In this document: piece by piece, positions 47,889 to 56,975 of the stretch
Layout: every line of letters starts with the position of its first letter
How positions within the stretch are numbered: the first letter of the stretch is position 1
Notes under the pieces: model-generated
Databases searched by the model: none
The model's input: the letters and a program-made list of their open reading frames with translations, nothing else
Told to the model about the DNA's origin: nothing
Made by a program: the position numbers and the translations under genes
Assembly: GCF_003027925.1 (NCBI RefSeq)
Contig: NZ_PYPS01000006.1
Span: forward strand, 124,001-188,000
Length of the DNA stretch: 64,000 bases
Source of the DNA: Micromonospora sp. RP3T
Lineage (GTDB): Bacteria; Actinomycetota; Actinomycetes; Mycobacteriales; Micromonosporaceae
Reading direction: 5' to 3'

Positions 47889-49202
47889 GTGGCGCAGGGT
47901 GCCGGGCGGACGACCGCGCAGGTCGTGGCCGTGGTGGCGCTCGCCGCGGCGGTCACCGTGTTCCTCTCCGTGGCGGCGGTGCGGCACGGCTTCTTCGACC
48001 TGAAGGTCTACTACGGCGCGCTCACCTACTGGGTGCGTGACGGCGGCGAGATCTACGACTTCCTCAAGGCCGGCACCCAGTACGGCTTCACCTACCCGCC
48101 GTTCGCGGCGCTCGTCATGCTGCCGATGGCGTACCTGCCGTGGGGCGCGGCGATCGTGGTGAGCGTGGCGGCGACGGTGGTGGTCAGCGCCGTGGTGATC
48201 TGGTGGCTGCTGGACCCGGTGGCCCGTCGGGCCGGCTGGACCCGCTGGTTCACGCTCGCGGTCGCGCTCTGCCTGGCCGCCGCGTACGAGCCGATGCGCG
48301 AGACGGTCAATTTCGGTCAGGTCAACATGCTGCTGCTGTTCCTGGTGGCGGTGGACCTGCTCCGGTTGCTGCCGGTCGGCAGCCGCTGGGCCGGCGTGGG
48401 CATCGGCCTGGCCACCGCGATCAAGCTGACCCCCGGCATCTTCATCGTCTACCTGCTGGTCACCGGTCGCTGGCGGGCCGCCGCGACGGCGGTCGGGGCG
48501 GCCGCCGTCGCCACGCTCGTCGCCGCCGGCCTCTTCCCGGACGCGTCCCGCGAGTTCTGGACCGAGGCGCTGTGGAACACCGACCGGGTCGGCGAGCTGG
48601 CGTTCGTCTCCAACCAGTCGCTGCGCGGCGTGGTCGCCCGGCTCGACCCGGAACATCCGAGCACCGTGGCCTGGCTGCTGTTGGTCCTGGCCACGCTGGC
48701 GGTCTGGGGCTGGCGCTGCCGGGCCGCGGTGTCCGCCGGCGACGAGGCCACCGGCCTGGCCCTGACCGGTGCGGTGATGTGCCTGGTCAGCCCCGTGACC
48801 TGGGTGCACCACCTGGTCTGGCTGCTGCCGGGGCTGATCCTGCTGGTCGACAACGGCATGGCGGCGCCCGCCCGCAGCCGGCGGCGCCGTCTGCTGCTGG
48901 CCGCCGCGCTGATCGGGTACGCGCTGCTGTGCAGCCGGATCGTCTGGTCCTGGGAGAAGGACTTCACCGGCGTGGACGGCTTCCTCGGCAGCAACACCTA
49001 CGTGTGGATCAGCCTGGCCCTGCTGCTCGGCCTGCCGATCCGCCGCTGGGCGGTCCCGGCCGGCGGCGGCGGGCCGGCGGGCGGCGCCGGGCCGGCCGGG
49101 TCAGCGGTCGAGCCGGGCGGTGTACCGCAGCTCGCGGAGCAGGACCGGATCGCGCCCACCGTGCAGCGGCACCGGGTAGGCGGACTCCTCGCCGTCCGGT
49201 GA
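47889..49202 (+). CDS. GT87/DUF2029-like polyprenyl-phosphate-mannose-dependent mannosyltransferase
   Basis: 437 residues. GTG 47889 directly follows a GAGGAGGAGGA stretch. It is a polytopic membrane protein with ten or so helices. An early acidic motif FFDLKVYYGALTYWVRDG and YGFTYPPFAALVMLPMAYL are typical of GT-C mannosyltransferases (GT87) that build cell-envelope glycolipids in actinobacteria. GQVNMLLLFLVAVDLLR and GIGLATAIKLTPGIFIVYLL also fit. Its last ~100 nt overlap the 3' end of the convergent GNAT gene. The C-terminal Gly/Ala-rich stretch and following 40 residues look poorly conserved. Confidence 0.85.
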   Translation: MAQGAGRTTAQVVAVVALAAAVTVFLSVAAVRHGFFDLKVYYGALTYWVRDGGEIYDFLKAGTQYGFTYPPFAALVMLPMAYLPWGAAIVVSVAATVVVSAVVIWWLLDPVARRAGWTRWFTLAVALCLAAAYEPMRETVNFGQVNMLLLFLVAVDLLRLLPVGSRWAGVGIGLATAIKLTPGIFIVYLLVTGRWRAAATAVGAAAVATLVAAGLFPDASREFWTEALWNTDRVGELAFVSNQSLRGVVARLDPEHPSTVAWLLLVLATLAVWGWRCRAAVSAGDEATGLALTGAVMCLVSPVTWVHHLVWLLPGLILLVDNGMAAPARSRRRRLLLAAALIGYALLCSRIVWSWEKDFTGVDGFLGSNTYVWISLALLLGLPIRRWAVPAGGGGPAGGAGPAGSAVEPGGVPQLAEQDRIAPTVQRHRVGGLLAVR

Positions 49203-49652
49203 GTGCCCGGCCCGCTCGTAGAAGCGGCGGGCCCGGGCGTTGTCGGCGAGCACCCAGAGTCGGTACTCGGTCCAGCCCCGCCCGGCCAGCCCGGCCCGGG
49301 CGGCGGCGAGCAGCGCCGCGCCGGTGCCCGAACCCCAGCGCGCCGGCTCCAGATAGAGGGCCAGCAACTCGCCGCACGCCGGGTCGAGGTCGCCGCGGTC
49401 CTGGTTGTTCCGGTACGGCCCGAACGTGGTGAAGCCGGTGACCTCCCCGTCGGCCTCGGCGACCAGCGTGGTGAACGGGTGCTCCGGGTCGGCGGTGCCG
49501 AGGTCGCGGCGGCGCTGCGCCCAGGCGGCCGGGTTCAGCCGGCGCAGCACCTCGGCCGGCATGATGCCGGCGTACCCGGCCTGCCAGCCGTGGACGTGCA
49601 CCCGGGCGATCGCCTCGGCGTCGTCCGGCTCCTCCGGTCGGATGGTGGGCAC
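49101..49652 (-). CDS. GNAT-family N-acetyltransferase
   Basis: 183 residues from GTG 49652. The domain is complete: [20 protein letters not shown], then [14 protein letters not shown] and [20 protein letters not shown] (acetyl-CoA loop), and [20 protein letters not shown] near the end. It is similar in build to the GNAT at 47269-47853 but not a close duplicate. Its 3' end overlaps the mannosyltransferase by 102 nt on the other strand. The longer frame upstream to 49829 is antisense to the next gene and is rejected. Confidence 0.85.
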   Translation of the reverse strand: MPTIRPEEPDDAEAIARVHVHGWQAGYAGIMPAEVLRRLNPAAWAQRRRDLGTADPEHPFTTLVAEADGEVTGFTTFGPYRNNQDRGDLDPACGELLALYLEPARWGSGTGAALLAAARAGLAGRGWTEYRLWVLADNARARRFYERAGHSPDGEESAYPVPLHGGRDPVLLRELRYTARLDR

Positions 49653-49734
49653 CCGTCCAGTTGTATGCCCCGGCGGTCGACCGGTCCAGCCGCCGCTCCG
49701 TCCGCGTCGTACCGGTGGATTAGGGTCGCCGACG

Positions 49735-50964
49735 ATGGCCGCACCGGAATCGCTCTCGCTCGCCCAGGCCCGTCGGGTCGCGCTGGCCGCCCAGGGCTTC
49801 GCCGACCCGACGCCCACCGGCGTGCCCACCCGCCGGCACCTGCGCCGGGTGCTCGACCGGGTCGGGCTGATCCAGATGGATTCGGTGAACGTCCTGCAAC
49901 GCGCGCACTACCTGCCGCTCTACAGCCGGCTCGGGCCCTACCCGACCGCCCTGCTCGACACCGCCGCCTACCGCCGCCCCCGCGAGCTGTTCGAATACTG
50001 GGCGCACGAGGCGTCGCTGGTCCCGGTGGGGCTGCAACCGGCGCTGCGCTGGCGGATGGCCAAGGCGCGCGACGAGGCGTGGGGCGGGATGCGCCGGATC
50101 GCCCAGGAGCAGCCCGAGCTGGTGGCGTGGGTGCGCGACGAGGTGGCCGCCCGGGGGCCGCTCACCGCCGCCGAGGTCGAGCACGACGCGCCCCGGGAGA
50201 CCGGCAACTGGGGGTGGAACTGGTCGACCGTGAAGCGGGCACTGGAGTTCCTGTTCTGGGCCGGTGAGGTCACCGCGGCCGACCGCACGAACTCGTTCGC
50301 CCGCCGCTACGACCTGCCCGAGCGGGTGCTGCCGGCGACCGTGCTCGACGCGCCCACCCCGACCGTCGCCGAGGCGCACCGCGCCCTGGTGGCGCTCGCG
50401 GCCCGGTCGCTGGGCGTCGCCGCCGAGCCGGAGCTGCGGGACTACTTCCGCCTGCCGGTGGCCGGGGCCCGGCAGGCGATCGCCGAGCTGGTCGAGGCGG
50501 GTGAGCTGACCCCGGTCACCGTCCAGGGGTGGCGGCAGCCGGCCTTCCTGCACGCCGCCGCCCGGCTGCCCCGCTGGGTGCGGGGCAACACGCTGGTCAG
50601 CCCGTTCGACCCGCTGGTCTGGGAGCGGGCCCGCACGGAGCGGCTCTTCGGCTTCACCTACCGCATCGAGATCTACGTGCCGGCGCCCCAGCGGGTGTAC
50701 GGCTACTACGTACTGCCGTTCCGGCAGGGCGAGCGGTTCACCGCCCGGGTCGACCTGAAGGCCGACCGGAAGGCGGGCGTCCTGCTGGTGCCGGCGGCCT
50801 GGCTGGAGCCGGGCGCCGACCCGGGGGAGACGGCCGTGGCGCTCGCCGCCGAGCTGTACCGGCTGGCCGGCTGGCTCGGCCTGGACGCGGTCGCCCCGCC
50901 GGCCGCCGGTGACCTGGCCGCGCCGTTGGCCGCCGCGCTGGTGGGCGTGGCCGGTGTACGGTGA
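49735..50964 (+). CDS. YcaQ/AlkZ-family winged-helix DNA glycosylase (HTH_42)
   Basis: 409 residues from ATG 49735; TAGGGT (49721-49726) ends 8 nt upstream. The family signature is in the first helix-turn-helix: [20 protein letters not shown]. In this family the catalytic motif is QxQ in AlkZ of antibiotic producers and QxD in E. coli YcaQ; here it is Gln47-Met-Asp49, the YcaQ type. [14 protein letters not shown] and [16 protein letters not shown] are further family blocks. It should excise alkylated or crosslinked bases. The flanking genes give no hint of a linked antibiotic pathway. Confidence 0.85.
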   Translation: MAAPESLSLAQARRVALAAQGFADPTPTGVPTRRHLRRVLDRVGLIQMDSVNVLQRAHYLPLYSRLGPYPTALLDTAAYRRPRELFEYWAHEASLVPVGLQPALRWRMAKARDEAWGGMRRIAQEQPELVAWVRDEVAARGPLTAAEVEHDAPRETGNWGWNWSTVKRALEFLFWAGEVTAADRTNSFARRYDLPERVLPATVLDAPTPTVAEAHRALVALAARSLGVAAEPELRDYFRLPVAGARQAIAELVEAGELTPVTVQGWRQPAFLHAAARLPRWVRGNTLVSPFDPLVWERARTERLFGFTYRIEIYVPAPQRVYGYYVLPFRQGERFTARVDLKADRKAGVLLVPAAWLEPGADPGETAVALAAELYRLAGWLGLDAVAPPAAGDLAAPLAAALVGVAGVR

Positions 50965-50968
50965 CCTC

Positions 50969-51595
50969 GTGACGAGCGTCGACCGGCCCGCTACCGCACC
51001 GCACCCGGACGCGGAGGCACCCGCACACGCCGAACCGCACGGGCACGCCGAGCCTTACGGCCACGCCGGGCCCTCCGGTCCTGCCGAGCCTTACGGCCAT
51101 CCCGGGCCGGTGGCGTGGCCGGCCGGGGTGGTCTACCAGCCCGTCGAGCCGGACCGGTTCACCCGCCTGGTGCTGCGCCTGCACGCCCGCGCCCCGCGTT
51201 GGGCGGTGCCGCTGGCCGCGCTGGCCTGCGTCGGCCTCGGCATGACGTACGCGTTGATCAGCGACCCCACCCGGAGTGACCCGGACGCCCGGCCGACCTG
51301 CCTGCTCAAGCTCACCACCGGGCTGGACTGCCCGGGCTGCGGCGGCACCCGCGCGCTCTGGTACGTGCTGCACGGCGACCTGCCGGCCGCCGCCCGGCAC
51401 CACTTCCTCTTCGTCTTCGCGCTGCCGTTCCTGGCCTGGCTCTTCGTCGCCTGGGCCGGCAACCGGGCGTTCGGCTGGCGACTGCCCGAGCCGCAGTTCA
51501 GCCCGAAGGTGCTCGGCGGTTTCCTGGCCGCCTGGGCGGTCTTCTCGGTGGTCCGCAACCTGCCCTGGGCGCCGTTCCCCTCGCTCTACGTCTGA
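50969..51595 (+). CDS. DUF2752 membrane protein with His/Pro-rich N-terminus
   Basis: 208 residues from GTG 50969; TACGGT (50957-50962) ends 6 nt upstream. The first ~55 residues are low-complexity with repeated HAEPxGHAEPYGHxGP units, rich in His. DUF2752 follows: CLLKLTTGLDCPGCGGTRAL then WYVLHGDLPAAARHHFLFVF, with the conserved CPGCGGTRA motif, and three to four membrane helices. Family function is unknown. The His-rich cytoplasmic stretch might bind metal ions, but this is speculation. Confidence 0.82.
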   Translation: MTSVDRPATAPHPDAEAPAHAEPHGHAEPYGHAGPSGPAEPYGHPGPVAWPAGVVYQPVEPDRFTRLVLRLHARAPRWAVPLAALACVGLGMTYALISDPTRSDPDARPTCLLKLTTGLDCPGCGGTRALWYVLHGDLPAAARHHFLFVFALPFLAWLFVAWAGNRAFGWRLPEPQFSPKVLGGFLAAWAVFSVVRNLPWAPFPSLYV

Positions 51596-51685
51596 CCGCC
51601 TGCTGGCGGAGCCGCCACAGGGCAAGGGCTGGTCGGCCGCGTGCCCGATTTCCACGCCGGACGACGGGCAACTACAGTCCTCGGC

Positions 51686-52432
51686 ATGCCGGAGATGGTG
51701 CAGCCCCAGGTCAAGCTGATCGCGTGGACCCAGTTCCAGGCGCCGGACGAGGTGCCGTGGTCGACCGACGCCGACGGCGGGCAGGCGCTCGCCGAGTTCG
51801 CCGGCCGGGCCTGCTACCAGAGCTGGAAGAAGCCGAACCCGGTCACCGCGACGAACGCCGGCTACCTGGCGCACATCCTGGAGGTGGGTCACCTGTCCGT
51901 GCTGGAGCACGGCTCGGTGAGCTTCTACTTCAGCGGCGTCTCCCGGTCGTTCACGCACGAGCTGATCCGGCACCGGCACTTCTCCTACTCGCAGCTCTCC
52001 CAGCGCTACGTGCCCGAGCGGGACGCCGCCATGGTCGAGCCGGCGGTGATCGCCGAGGACCCGGAGCTGCACAAGAAGTTCGTCGAGGCGTCCGAGGCGG
52101 CGGTGCGCGCGTACACCGATCTGCTGGAGGGGCTGGAGGCCCGCTTCACCGACGAGCCCAACCCGACGCTGCGCCGCAAGCAGGCCCGGCAGGCGGCCCG
52201 GGCCGTGCTGCCGAACGCGACCGAGACCCGGATCGTGGTGACCGGCAACTACCGGGCGTGGCGGCACTTCGTGAAGATGCGCGCCACCGAGCACGCCGAC
52301 GTGGAGATCCGCGAGCTGGCGATCGAGTGCCTGCGGCAGCTCCAGGGCGTCGCGCCGAACGTCTTCGCCGACTTCGTGATCACCACGCTGCCGGACGGCA
52401 CCGAGGTGGCGGCGTCGCCGCACGCGGAGTGA
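51686..52432 (+). CDS. thyX: Flavin-dependent thymidylate synthase
   Basis: 248 residues from ATG 51686. The ThyX motif RHRxxSxxxxSxR is exact: residues 95-107, [13 protein letters not shown]. It makes dTMP from dUMP using methylene-tetrahydrofolate, NADPH and FAD. TACAGT (51673-51678) ends 7 nt before the start, suggesting a leaderless mRNA. It heads the thyX-dapA-rnj group common to actinobacteria. Confidence 0.97.
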   Translation: MPEMVQPQVKLIAWTQFQAPDEVPWSTDADGGQALAEFAGRACYQSWKKPNPVTATNAGYLAHILEVGHLSVLEHGSVSFYFSGVSRSFTHELIRHRHFSYSQLSQRYVPERDAAMVEPAVIAEDPELHKKFVEASEAAVRAYTDLLEGLEARFTDEPNPTLRRKQARQAARAVLPNATETRIVVTGNYRAWRHFVKMRATEHADVEIRELAIECLRQLQGVAPNVFADFVITTLPDGTEVAASPHAE

Positions 52433-52493
52433 GCGGAGTGAGTCGTCTCCCTTCGCCGCCGGGGCACCGGTGGTCGTCCGCTAGGTTGTGAAC

Positions 52494-53420
52494 ATGACGC
52501 ACGACCACTCCGCCGCCCCGGACCGCGGCGCGTCGCGCCCGTTCGGGCGGGTGATCACGGCCATGGTGACGCCGTTCACGCCCGACGGCGCGCTCGACCT
52601 CGACGGCGCCGCCCGGCTCGCCGGGCACCTCGTCGACGAGCAGGGCAACGACGCGCTGGTGCTCAACGGCACCACCGGTGAGTCGCCGACCACCACCGAC
52701 GCGGAGAAGGAGACGCTGATCCGCGCCGTGGTCGAGGCGGTCGGCGACCGGGCCCGGATCGTCGCCGGGGTGGGCACCAACGACACCCGGCACACCGTCG
52801 AGCTGGCCGCGCAGGCCGAGAAGGCCGGCGCGCACGGCCTGCTCGTGGTCACGCCGTACTACAACAAGCCGCCGCAGGCCGGGCTGCTGCACCACTTCTC
52901 CACCGTCGCGGACGCCACCGGGCTGCCGGTGATGCTCTACGACATCCCGCACCGCTCCGGCGTCGCGATCGCCACCGACACGTTGGTCAGGCTCGCCGAG
53001 CACGGGCGGATCGTCGCGGTCAAGGACGCCAAGGGCGACCTGATCGCGACCTCGGAGGTGCTGGCCCGCAGCGACCTCGCGTTCTACAGCGGTGAGGACG
53101 CGTTGACCCTGCCCGCCCTGGCGGTCGGCGCGGTCGGCGTGGTCGGCACGTCCACGCACTTCACCGGCGCGGCGACGAAGCAGATGATCGAGGCGTTCGA
53201 GGCGGGCGACCACGCCGGCGCGCTCGCCCTGCACCGGCGGCTGCTGCCGCTCTACACAGGTATCTTCCGCACCCAGGGCACGATCCTGGTCAAGGCCGGC
53301 CTCACGGCCCAGGGCCTGCCGGCCGGCCCGGTGCGACCGCCGCTGGTGGAGGCCACCGGCGACGAACTGGCCCAGCTGCGCGCCGACTGCGCCGCGGCGG
53401 GCCTGCCCCTGCCCGCATGA
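52494..53420 (+). CDS. dapA: 4-hydroxy-tetrahydrodipicolinate synthase
   Basis: 308 residues. I take ATG 52494; TAGGTT (52482-52487) ends 6 nt before it, and a GTG at 52488 would lie inside the expected start of the RNA. It condenses pyruvate with aspartate semialdehyde. Schiff-base lysine is Lys177 in VAVKDAKGDL; other signatures are VLNGTTGESPTTT, VTPYYNKPPQ and LYDIPHRSG. The gene precedes rnj by 50 nt, with a short GACGCCG/CGGCGTC hairpin (53436-53453) between. Confidence 0.96.
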   Translation: MTHDHSAAPDRGASRPFGRVITAMVTPFTPDGALDLDGAARLAGHLVDEQGNDALVLNGTTGESPTTTDAEKETLIRAVVEAVGDRARIVAGVGTNDTRHTVELAAQAEKAGAHGLLVVTPYYNKPPQAGLLHHFSTVADATGLPVMLYDIPHRSGVAIATDTLVRLAEHGRIVAVKDAKGDLIATSEVLARSDLAFYSGEDALTLPALAVGAVGVVGTSTHFTGAATKQMIEAFEAGDHAGALALHRRLLPLYTGIFRTQGTILVKAGLTAQGLPAGPVRPPLVEATGDELAQLRADCAAAGLPLPA

Positions 53421-53470
53421 TTCAACGACACGACGGACGCCGCTCGCGGCGTCGCAGAATGAGGTGACGC

Positions 53471-55159
53471 GTGACCGAGGCGCACATCGAGGGTGAGCTG
53501 CCCCCGCCGCTGCCGGAAGGCGGCCTGCGGATCATCCCGCTCGGCGGACTCGGCGCCATCGGCCGGAACATGACCGTCTTCGAGTACGACGGCAAGCTGC
53601 TGATCGTCGACTGCGGGGTGCTCTTCCCCGACGTCGAGCAGCCGGGCGTGGATCTGATCCTGCCCGACTTCGGTCCGATCCTGGACCGGCTGGCCGACGT
53701 GCAGGCGATCGTGCTCACCCACGGCCACGAGGACCACATCGGCGCGGTGCCGTACCTGCTCGCCCACAAGCCGGACATCCCGCTGGTCGGCTCCCAGTTC
53801 ACGCTGGCGCTGGTCGAGGCGAAGTTGGCCGAGCGGCGGATCCAGCCCTACACGCTGACCGTGCGGGAGGGCGGCCGGGAGCGGCTGGGCCCGTTCGAGT
53901 GCGAGTTCTTCGCGGTGAACCACTCGATCCCGGACGCGCTGGCGGTGGCCATCCGCACCCCGGCCGGCCTGGTGCTGCACACCGGCGACTTCAAGATGGA
54001 CCAGCTCCCGCTGGACGGGCGGATCACCGACCTGGCCGGCTTCGCCCGGCTCGGCGCCGAGGGCGTCGACCTGCTGCTCTCCGACTCGACAAACGCGGAG
54101 ATCCCCGGCTTCGTCACGCCGGAGCGGGAGATCGGGCCGGTGCTCGACTCGATCTTCGCGAAGGCCAAGGGGCGGATCATCGTCGCCTCGTTCGCCTCGC
54201 ACGTGCACCGGGTGCAGCAGGTCTTCGACTCGGCGGCCGAGCACGGCCGCAAGGTGGCGCTGATCGGCCGGTCCATGGTCCGCAACATGGGCATCGCCCG
54301 GGACCTGGGCCTGCTCAACATCCCGGCCGGTCTGGTGGTCAACATCGAGGAGGCCACCAATCTGCCGCCCGAGCAGATCGTGCTGATGTCCACCGGCTCG
54401 CAGGGCGAGCCGATGAGCGCGCTGGGCCGGATGGCCAGCGGCGACCACCGGCACATCACCATCGCGCCGGGCGACACCGTGGTGCTGGCCTCGTCGCTGG
54501 TGCCCGGCAACGAGACCTCGGTCTACCGGGTGATCAACCGGCTGGCCCGGGCCGGTGCCGTGGTGGTGCACAAGGACGTGGCGAAGGTGCACGTCTCCGG
54601 GCACGCCCCGGCCGGCGAGCTGCTCTACCTGCTCAACGTGGTGCGGCCGAGCAACCTGATGCCCGTGCACGGTGAGTGGCGGCACCTGCGCGCGCACGCC
54701 CGGCTCGGCATCGAGTCCGGCGTCGCGCCGGACCGGGTGGTGCTCTGCGAGGACGGCGACGTGGTCGACCTGGTCGAGGGCCGGGCCAGCCTGGTCGGGC
54801 GCGTGAGGAGCCGCTACGTCTACGTCGACGGCCTCGCCGTGGGCGACGTCAGCGAGTCGTTGCTGACCGAGCGCCGGATCCTCGGCGACGGCGGCTTCAT
54901 CGCCACCACCGTGGTGGTCGACTCGGTCACCGGCAAGGTGGTCGCCGGGCCGACCGTCTCGGCGAAGGGCTTCTCCGAGGACCCGGCCGCGTTCAACCCG
55001 GTGATCCCGCTGGTCACCGACGCGCTGAACCGGGCCGCCGCGGACGGCATCACCGACCCGCACCAGCTGCAGCAGATCGTCCGCCGGACGGTGGGCCGCT
55101 GGGTCAACGACGCGTACCGGCGACGCCCGATGATCGTCCCGACCGTGGTCGAGGTCTGA
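53471..55159 (+). CDS. rnj: Ribonuclease J
   Basis: 562 residues from GTG 53471 with GAGGTGA upstream. It is a metallo-beta-lactamase/beta-CASP ribonuclease that processes and degrades RNA from the 5' end. Metal ligands are in LTHGHEDHIGAVPYLL (His84, His86, Asp88, His89), VNHSIPDALAV, and LHTGDFKMDQ. beta-CASP blocks include GRSMVRNMGIAR and STGSQGEPMSAL. VHGEWRHLRAHARL supplies further conserved histidines. The C-terminal domain ends at VNDAYRRRPMIVPTVVEV. Confidence 0.97.
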   Translation: MTEAHIEGELPPPLPEGGLRIIPLGGLGAIGRNMTVFEYDGKLLIVDCGVLFPDVEQPGVDLILPDFGPILDRLADVQAIVLTHGHEDHIGAVPYLLAHKPDIPLVGSQFTLALVEAKLAERRIQPYTLTVREGGRERLGPFECEFFAVNHSIPDALAVAIRTPAGLVLHTGDFKMDQLPLDGRITDLAGFARLGAEGVDLLLSDSTNAEIPGFVTPEREIGPVLDSIFAKAKGRIIVASFASHVHRVQQVFDSAAEHGRKVALIGRSMVRNMGIARDLGLLNIPAGLVVNIEEATNLPPEQIVLMSTGSQGEPMSALGRMASGDHRHITIAPGDTVVLASSLVPGNETSVYRVINRLARAGAVVVHKDVAKVHVSGHAPAGELLYLLNVVRPSNLMPVHGEWRHLRAHARLGIESGVAPDRVVLCEDGDVVDLVEGRASLVGRVRSRYVYVDGLAVGDVSESLLTERRILGDGGFIATTVVVDSVTGKVVAGPTVSAKGFSEDPAAFNPVIPLVTDALNRAAADGITDPHQLQQIVRRTVGRWVNDAYRRRPMIVPTVVEV

Positions 55160-55333
55160 CCGGACGGTTCCACGCGCCGGTCCACCGTCCGCGGTGGGCC
55201 GGCGCGGTCGCGTTCCGGGTACGCCCCGACACGCTGCGTCGAAACCGGGTGCCGGTCCTCAACCGATCGGCGTCCGTCTCCGTACCCCCGGTCGGTCGGC
55301 GTGCCCCCGCGCCGGCCGGGAGGAGCGTGGCGG

Positions 55334-56881
55334 ATGGACCGCAGACGGATGACAGCCATCGGCGTACTGGTGGCGGCGGCCGGCCTGACGGCGGCGGTGA
55401 CGCTGCCGTCGTTCGCCGGTGAGGAACCCCGGCGGGCGGCCCCGGCCGCCGACGGCGTCGCCCCGGAGGTCCTGGACGCGCTGGGCCGCGACCTCTCGCT
55501 CACCCGTGACCAGGCGGTCCGCCGGCTGAAGACGGAACGCTGGGCGGCCGGCACGGTCAGCAGGCTGCGCACCGAACTCGGCGCCGGCTACGGCGGGAGC
55601 TGGCTCGGCGACGACGGCGCCACGCTCAACGTGGCGGTGACCGACGCGGCCGGGGCGGCGCGGGTCACCGCGGCCGGCGCGGTGCCGAAGCGGGTGCAGC
55701 GGGGCGTCGCCGAGCTGGACGCGGTGAAGACCCGACTGGACGCGGCCGGCGCGGACGCCAGCCCGGACATCGCCGGCTGGTACGTCGACGTGGCCAGCAA
55801 CTCCGTGGTGGTGGTCGCCCGGCCCGGCGCGGAGTCCGCCGGCCGCCGGTTCGCCGCCGCCGGCGGGACGGCCGGCCCGGTCCGGGTGCGGACCGCCGAC
55901 GAGGCCCCGCGCCCGCTGTTCGACGTGCGCGGCGGCGACGCGTTCCTCATCAACGACGCCGGCCGCTGTTCGGTCGGCTTCTCCGTGGTCGGCGGCTTCG
56001 TCACCGCCGGGCACTGCGGCCGACCGGGCGACCGCACCACCGGCAGCAACCGGGTCGCCCAGGGAACGTTCGCGGCCTCGTCGTTCCCCGGTGACGACTG
56101 GGCCGTGGTCGAGACCAACGGCGACTGGACGCCGCAGGGCGTGGTGAACGACTTCAACGGCGGCACGGTGCCGGTGAACGGCTCCACCGAGGCCCCGGTC
56201 GGCGCGTCGATCTGCCGGTCCGGCTCCACCACCGGCACCCGCTGCGGTGTGGTGCAGGCCAAGAACGCCACCGTCAACTATCCGGAGGGGACGGTCACCG
56301 GACTGACCCGGACCGACGTCTGCGCCGAGCCGGGCGACTCCGGCGGCGCGTGGCTCTCCGGTGACCAGGCGCAGGGGGTCACCTCCGGTGGCTCCGGCGA
56401 CTGCACCAGGGGCGGCGTGACGTTCTTCCAACCGGTCAACGAGATCCTCCAGCGCAACAACCTGACGCTGGTCACCGCCGGCGGCCAGCCGGCGCCCGCG
56501 GAGCCACCGGCCGGTGGTGACCAGACCGCCCCGCCGGCCGCCACGCCGCCCGCCGAGCCGCCGGCCGGCGACACCGGGTGCACCGGCCAGGTGAGCCGTA
56601 CCGGCCGGATCGCCGCCGGGCGCGCGCAGGTGCAGCCGGACGGCCGCTTCTTCCGGGTGGCCGGCGGCGCGCAGGAGGCCTGCGTCGTCGCGCCGGACGG
56701 CACCCGGGTGGTGCTGGAGCTGCAACGCTTCACCGGCGGCGCGTTCCGCACCGTGGCCCGCGTGGCCACCGCCGACGGCGCGGCCACGCTGACCGCCGAC
56801 ACCCCGGCCGGCGCCTACCGCTACCGGGTCGTCGGGCTGTCCGGCGCCGGCGAGTACACGGTGGCGTTCTCCGCCCGCTGA
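55334..56881 (+). CDS. Secreted S1-family serine protease (streptogrisin-like) with C-terminal domain
   Basis: 515 residues from ATG 55334 with GGGAGGAG upstream. Signal peptide (residues ~1-28), then a pro-region of ~150 residues with an alpha-lytic-protease-type propeptide look. The chymotrypsin-like domain follows: His227 in TAGHC, Asp254 or Asp255 in GDDWAVV, and Ser336 in EPGDSGGAW. After a Pro/Ala/Gly-rich linker (~395-415) a ~100-residue beta-rich domain starts at CTGQVSRTG and resembles pre-peptidase/cell-surface binding domains. It is an extracellular protease. The gene sits alone and is closed by a terminator. Confidence 0.92.
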   Translation: MDRRRMTAIGVLVAAAGLTAAVTLPSFAGEEPRRAAPAADGVAPEVLDALGRDLSLTRDQAVRRLKTERWAAGTVSRLRTELGAGYGGSWLGDDGATLNVAVTDAAGAARVTAAGAVPKRVQRGVAELDAVKTRLDAAGADASPDIAGWYVDVASNSVVVVARPGAESAGRRFAAAGGTAGPVRVRTADEAPRPLFDVRGGDAFLINDAGRCSVGFSVVGGFVTAGHCGRPGDRTTGSNRVAQGTFAASSFPGDDWAVVETNGDWTPQGVVNDFNGGTVPVNGSTEAPVGASICRSGSTTGTRCGVVQAKNATVNYPEGTVTGLTRTDVCAEPGDSGGAWLSGDQAQGVTSGGSGDCTRGGVTFFQPVNEILQRNNLTLVTAGGQPAPAEPPAGGDQTAPPAATPPAEPPAGDTGCTGQVSRTGRIAAGRAQVQPDGRFFRVAGGAQEACVVAPDGTRVVLELQRFTGGAFRTVARVATADGAATLTADTPAGAYRYRVVGLSGAGEYTVAFSAR

Positions 56882-56897
56882 CCGCCGCCCCGAGACC

Positions 56898-56936
56898 GCG
56901 GCCCCCGACTTCCACCGCCCGGTGGTCGGGGGCCGC
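56898..56936. terminator. Terminator after the serine protease
   Basis: A 12-bp perfect stem GCGGCCCCCGAC (56898-56909) with 56925-56936 has an inner CCACC/GGTGG stem. It lies between convergent genes and can work both ways. Confidence 0.88.
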
Positions 56937-56975
56937 GCCGCGTCGGCGTGCGGCGTGGCGCGGGCCGTGTGCGGC

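Noticed and set aside
49653..49829. N-terminal extension of the GNAT ending at 49101.
   Set aside because: The added residues are antisense to the YcaQ-like gene and its promoter; the GNAT domain begins right after GTG 49652.
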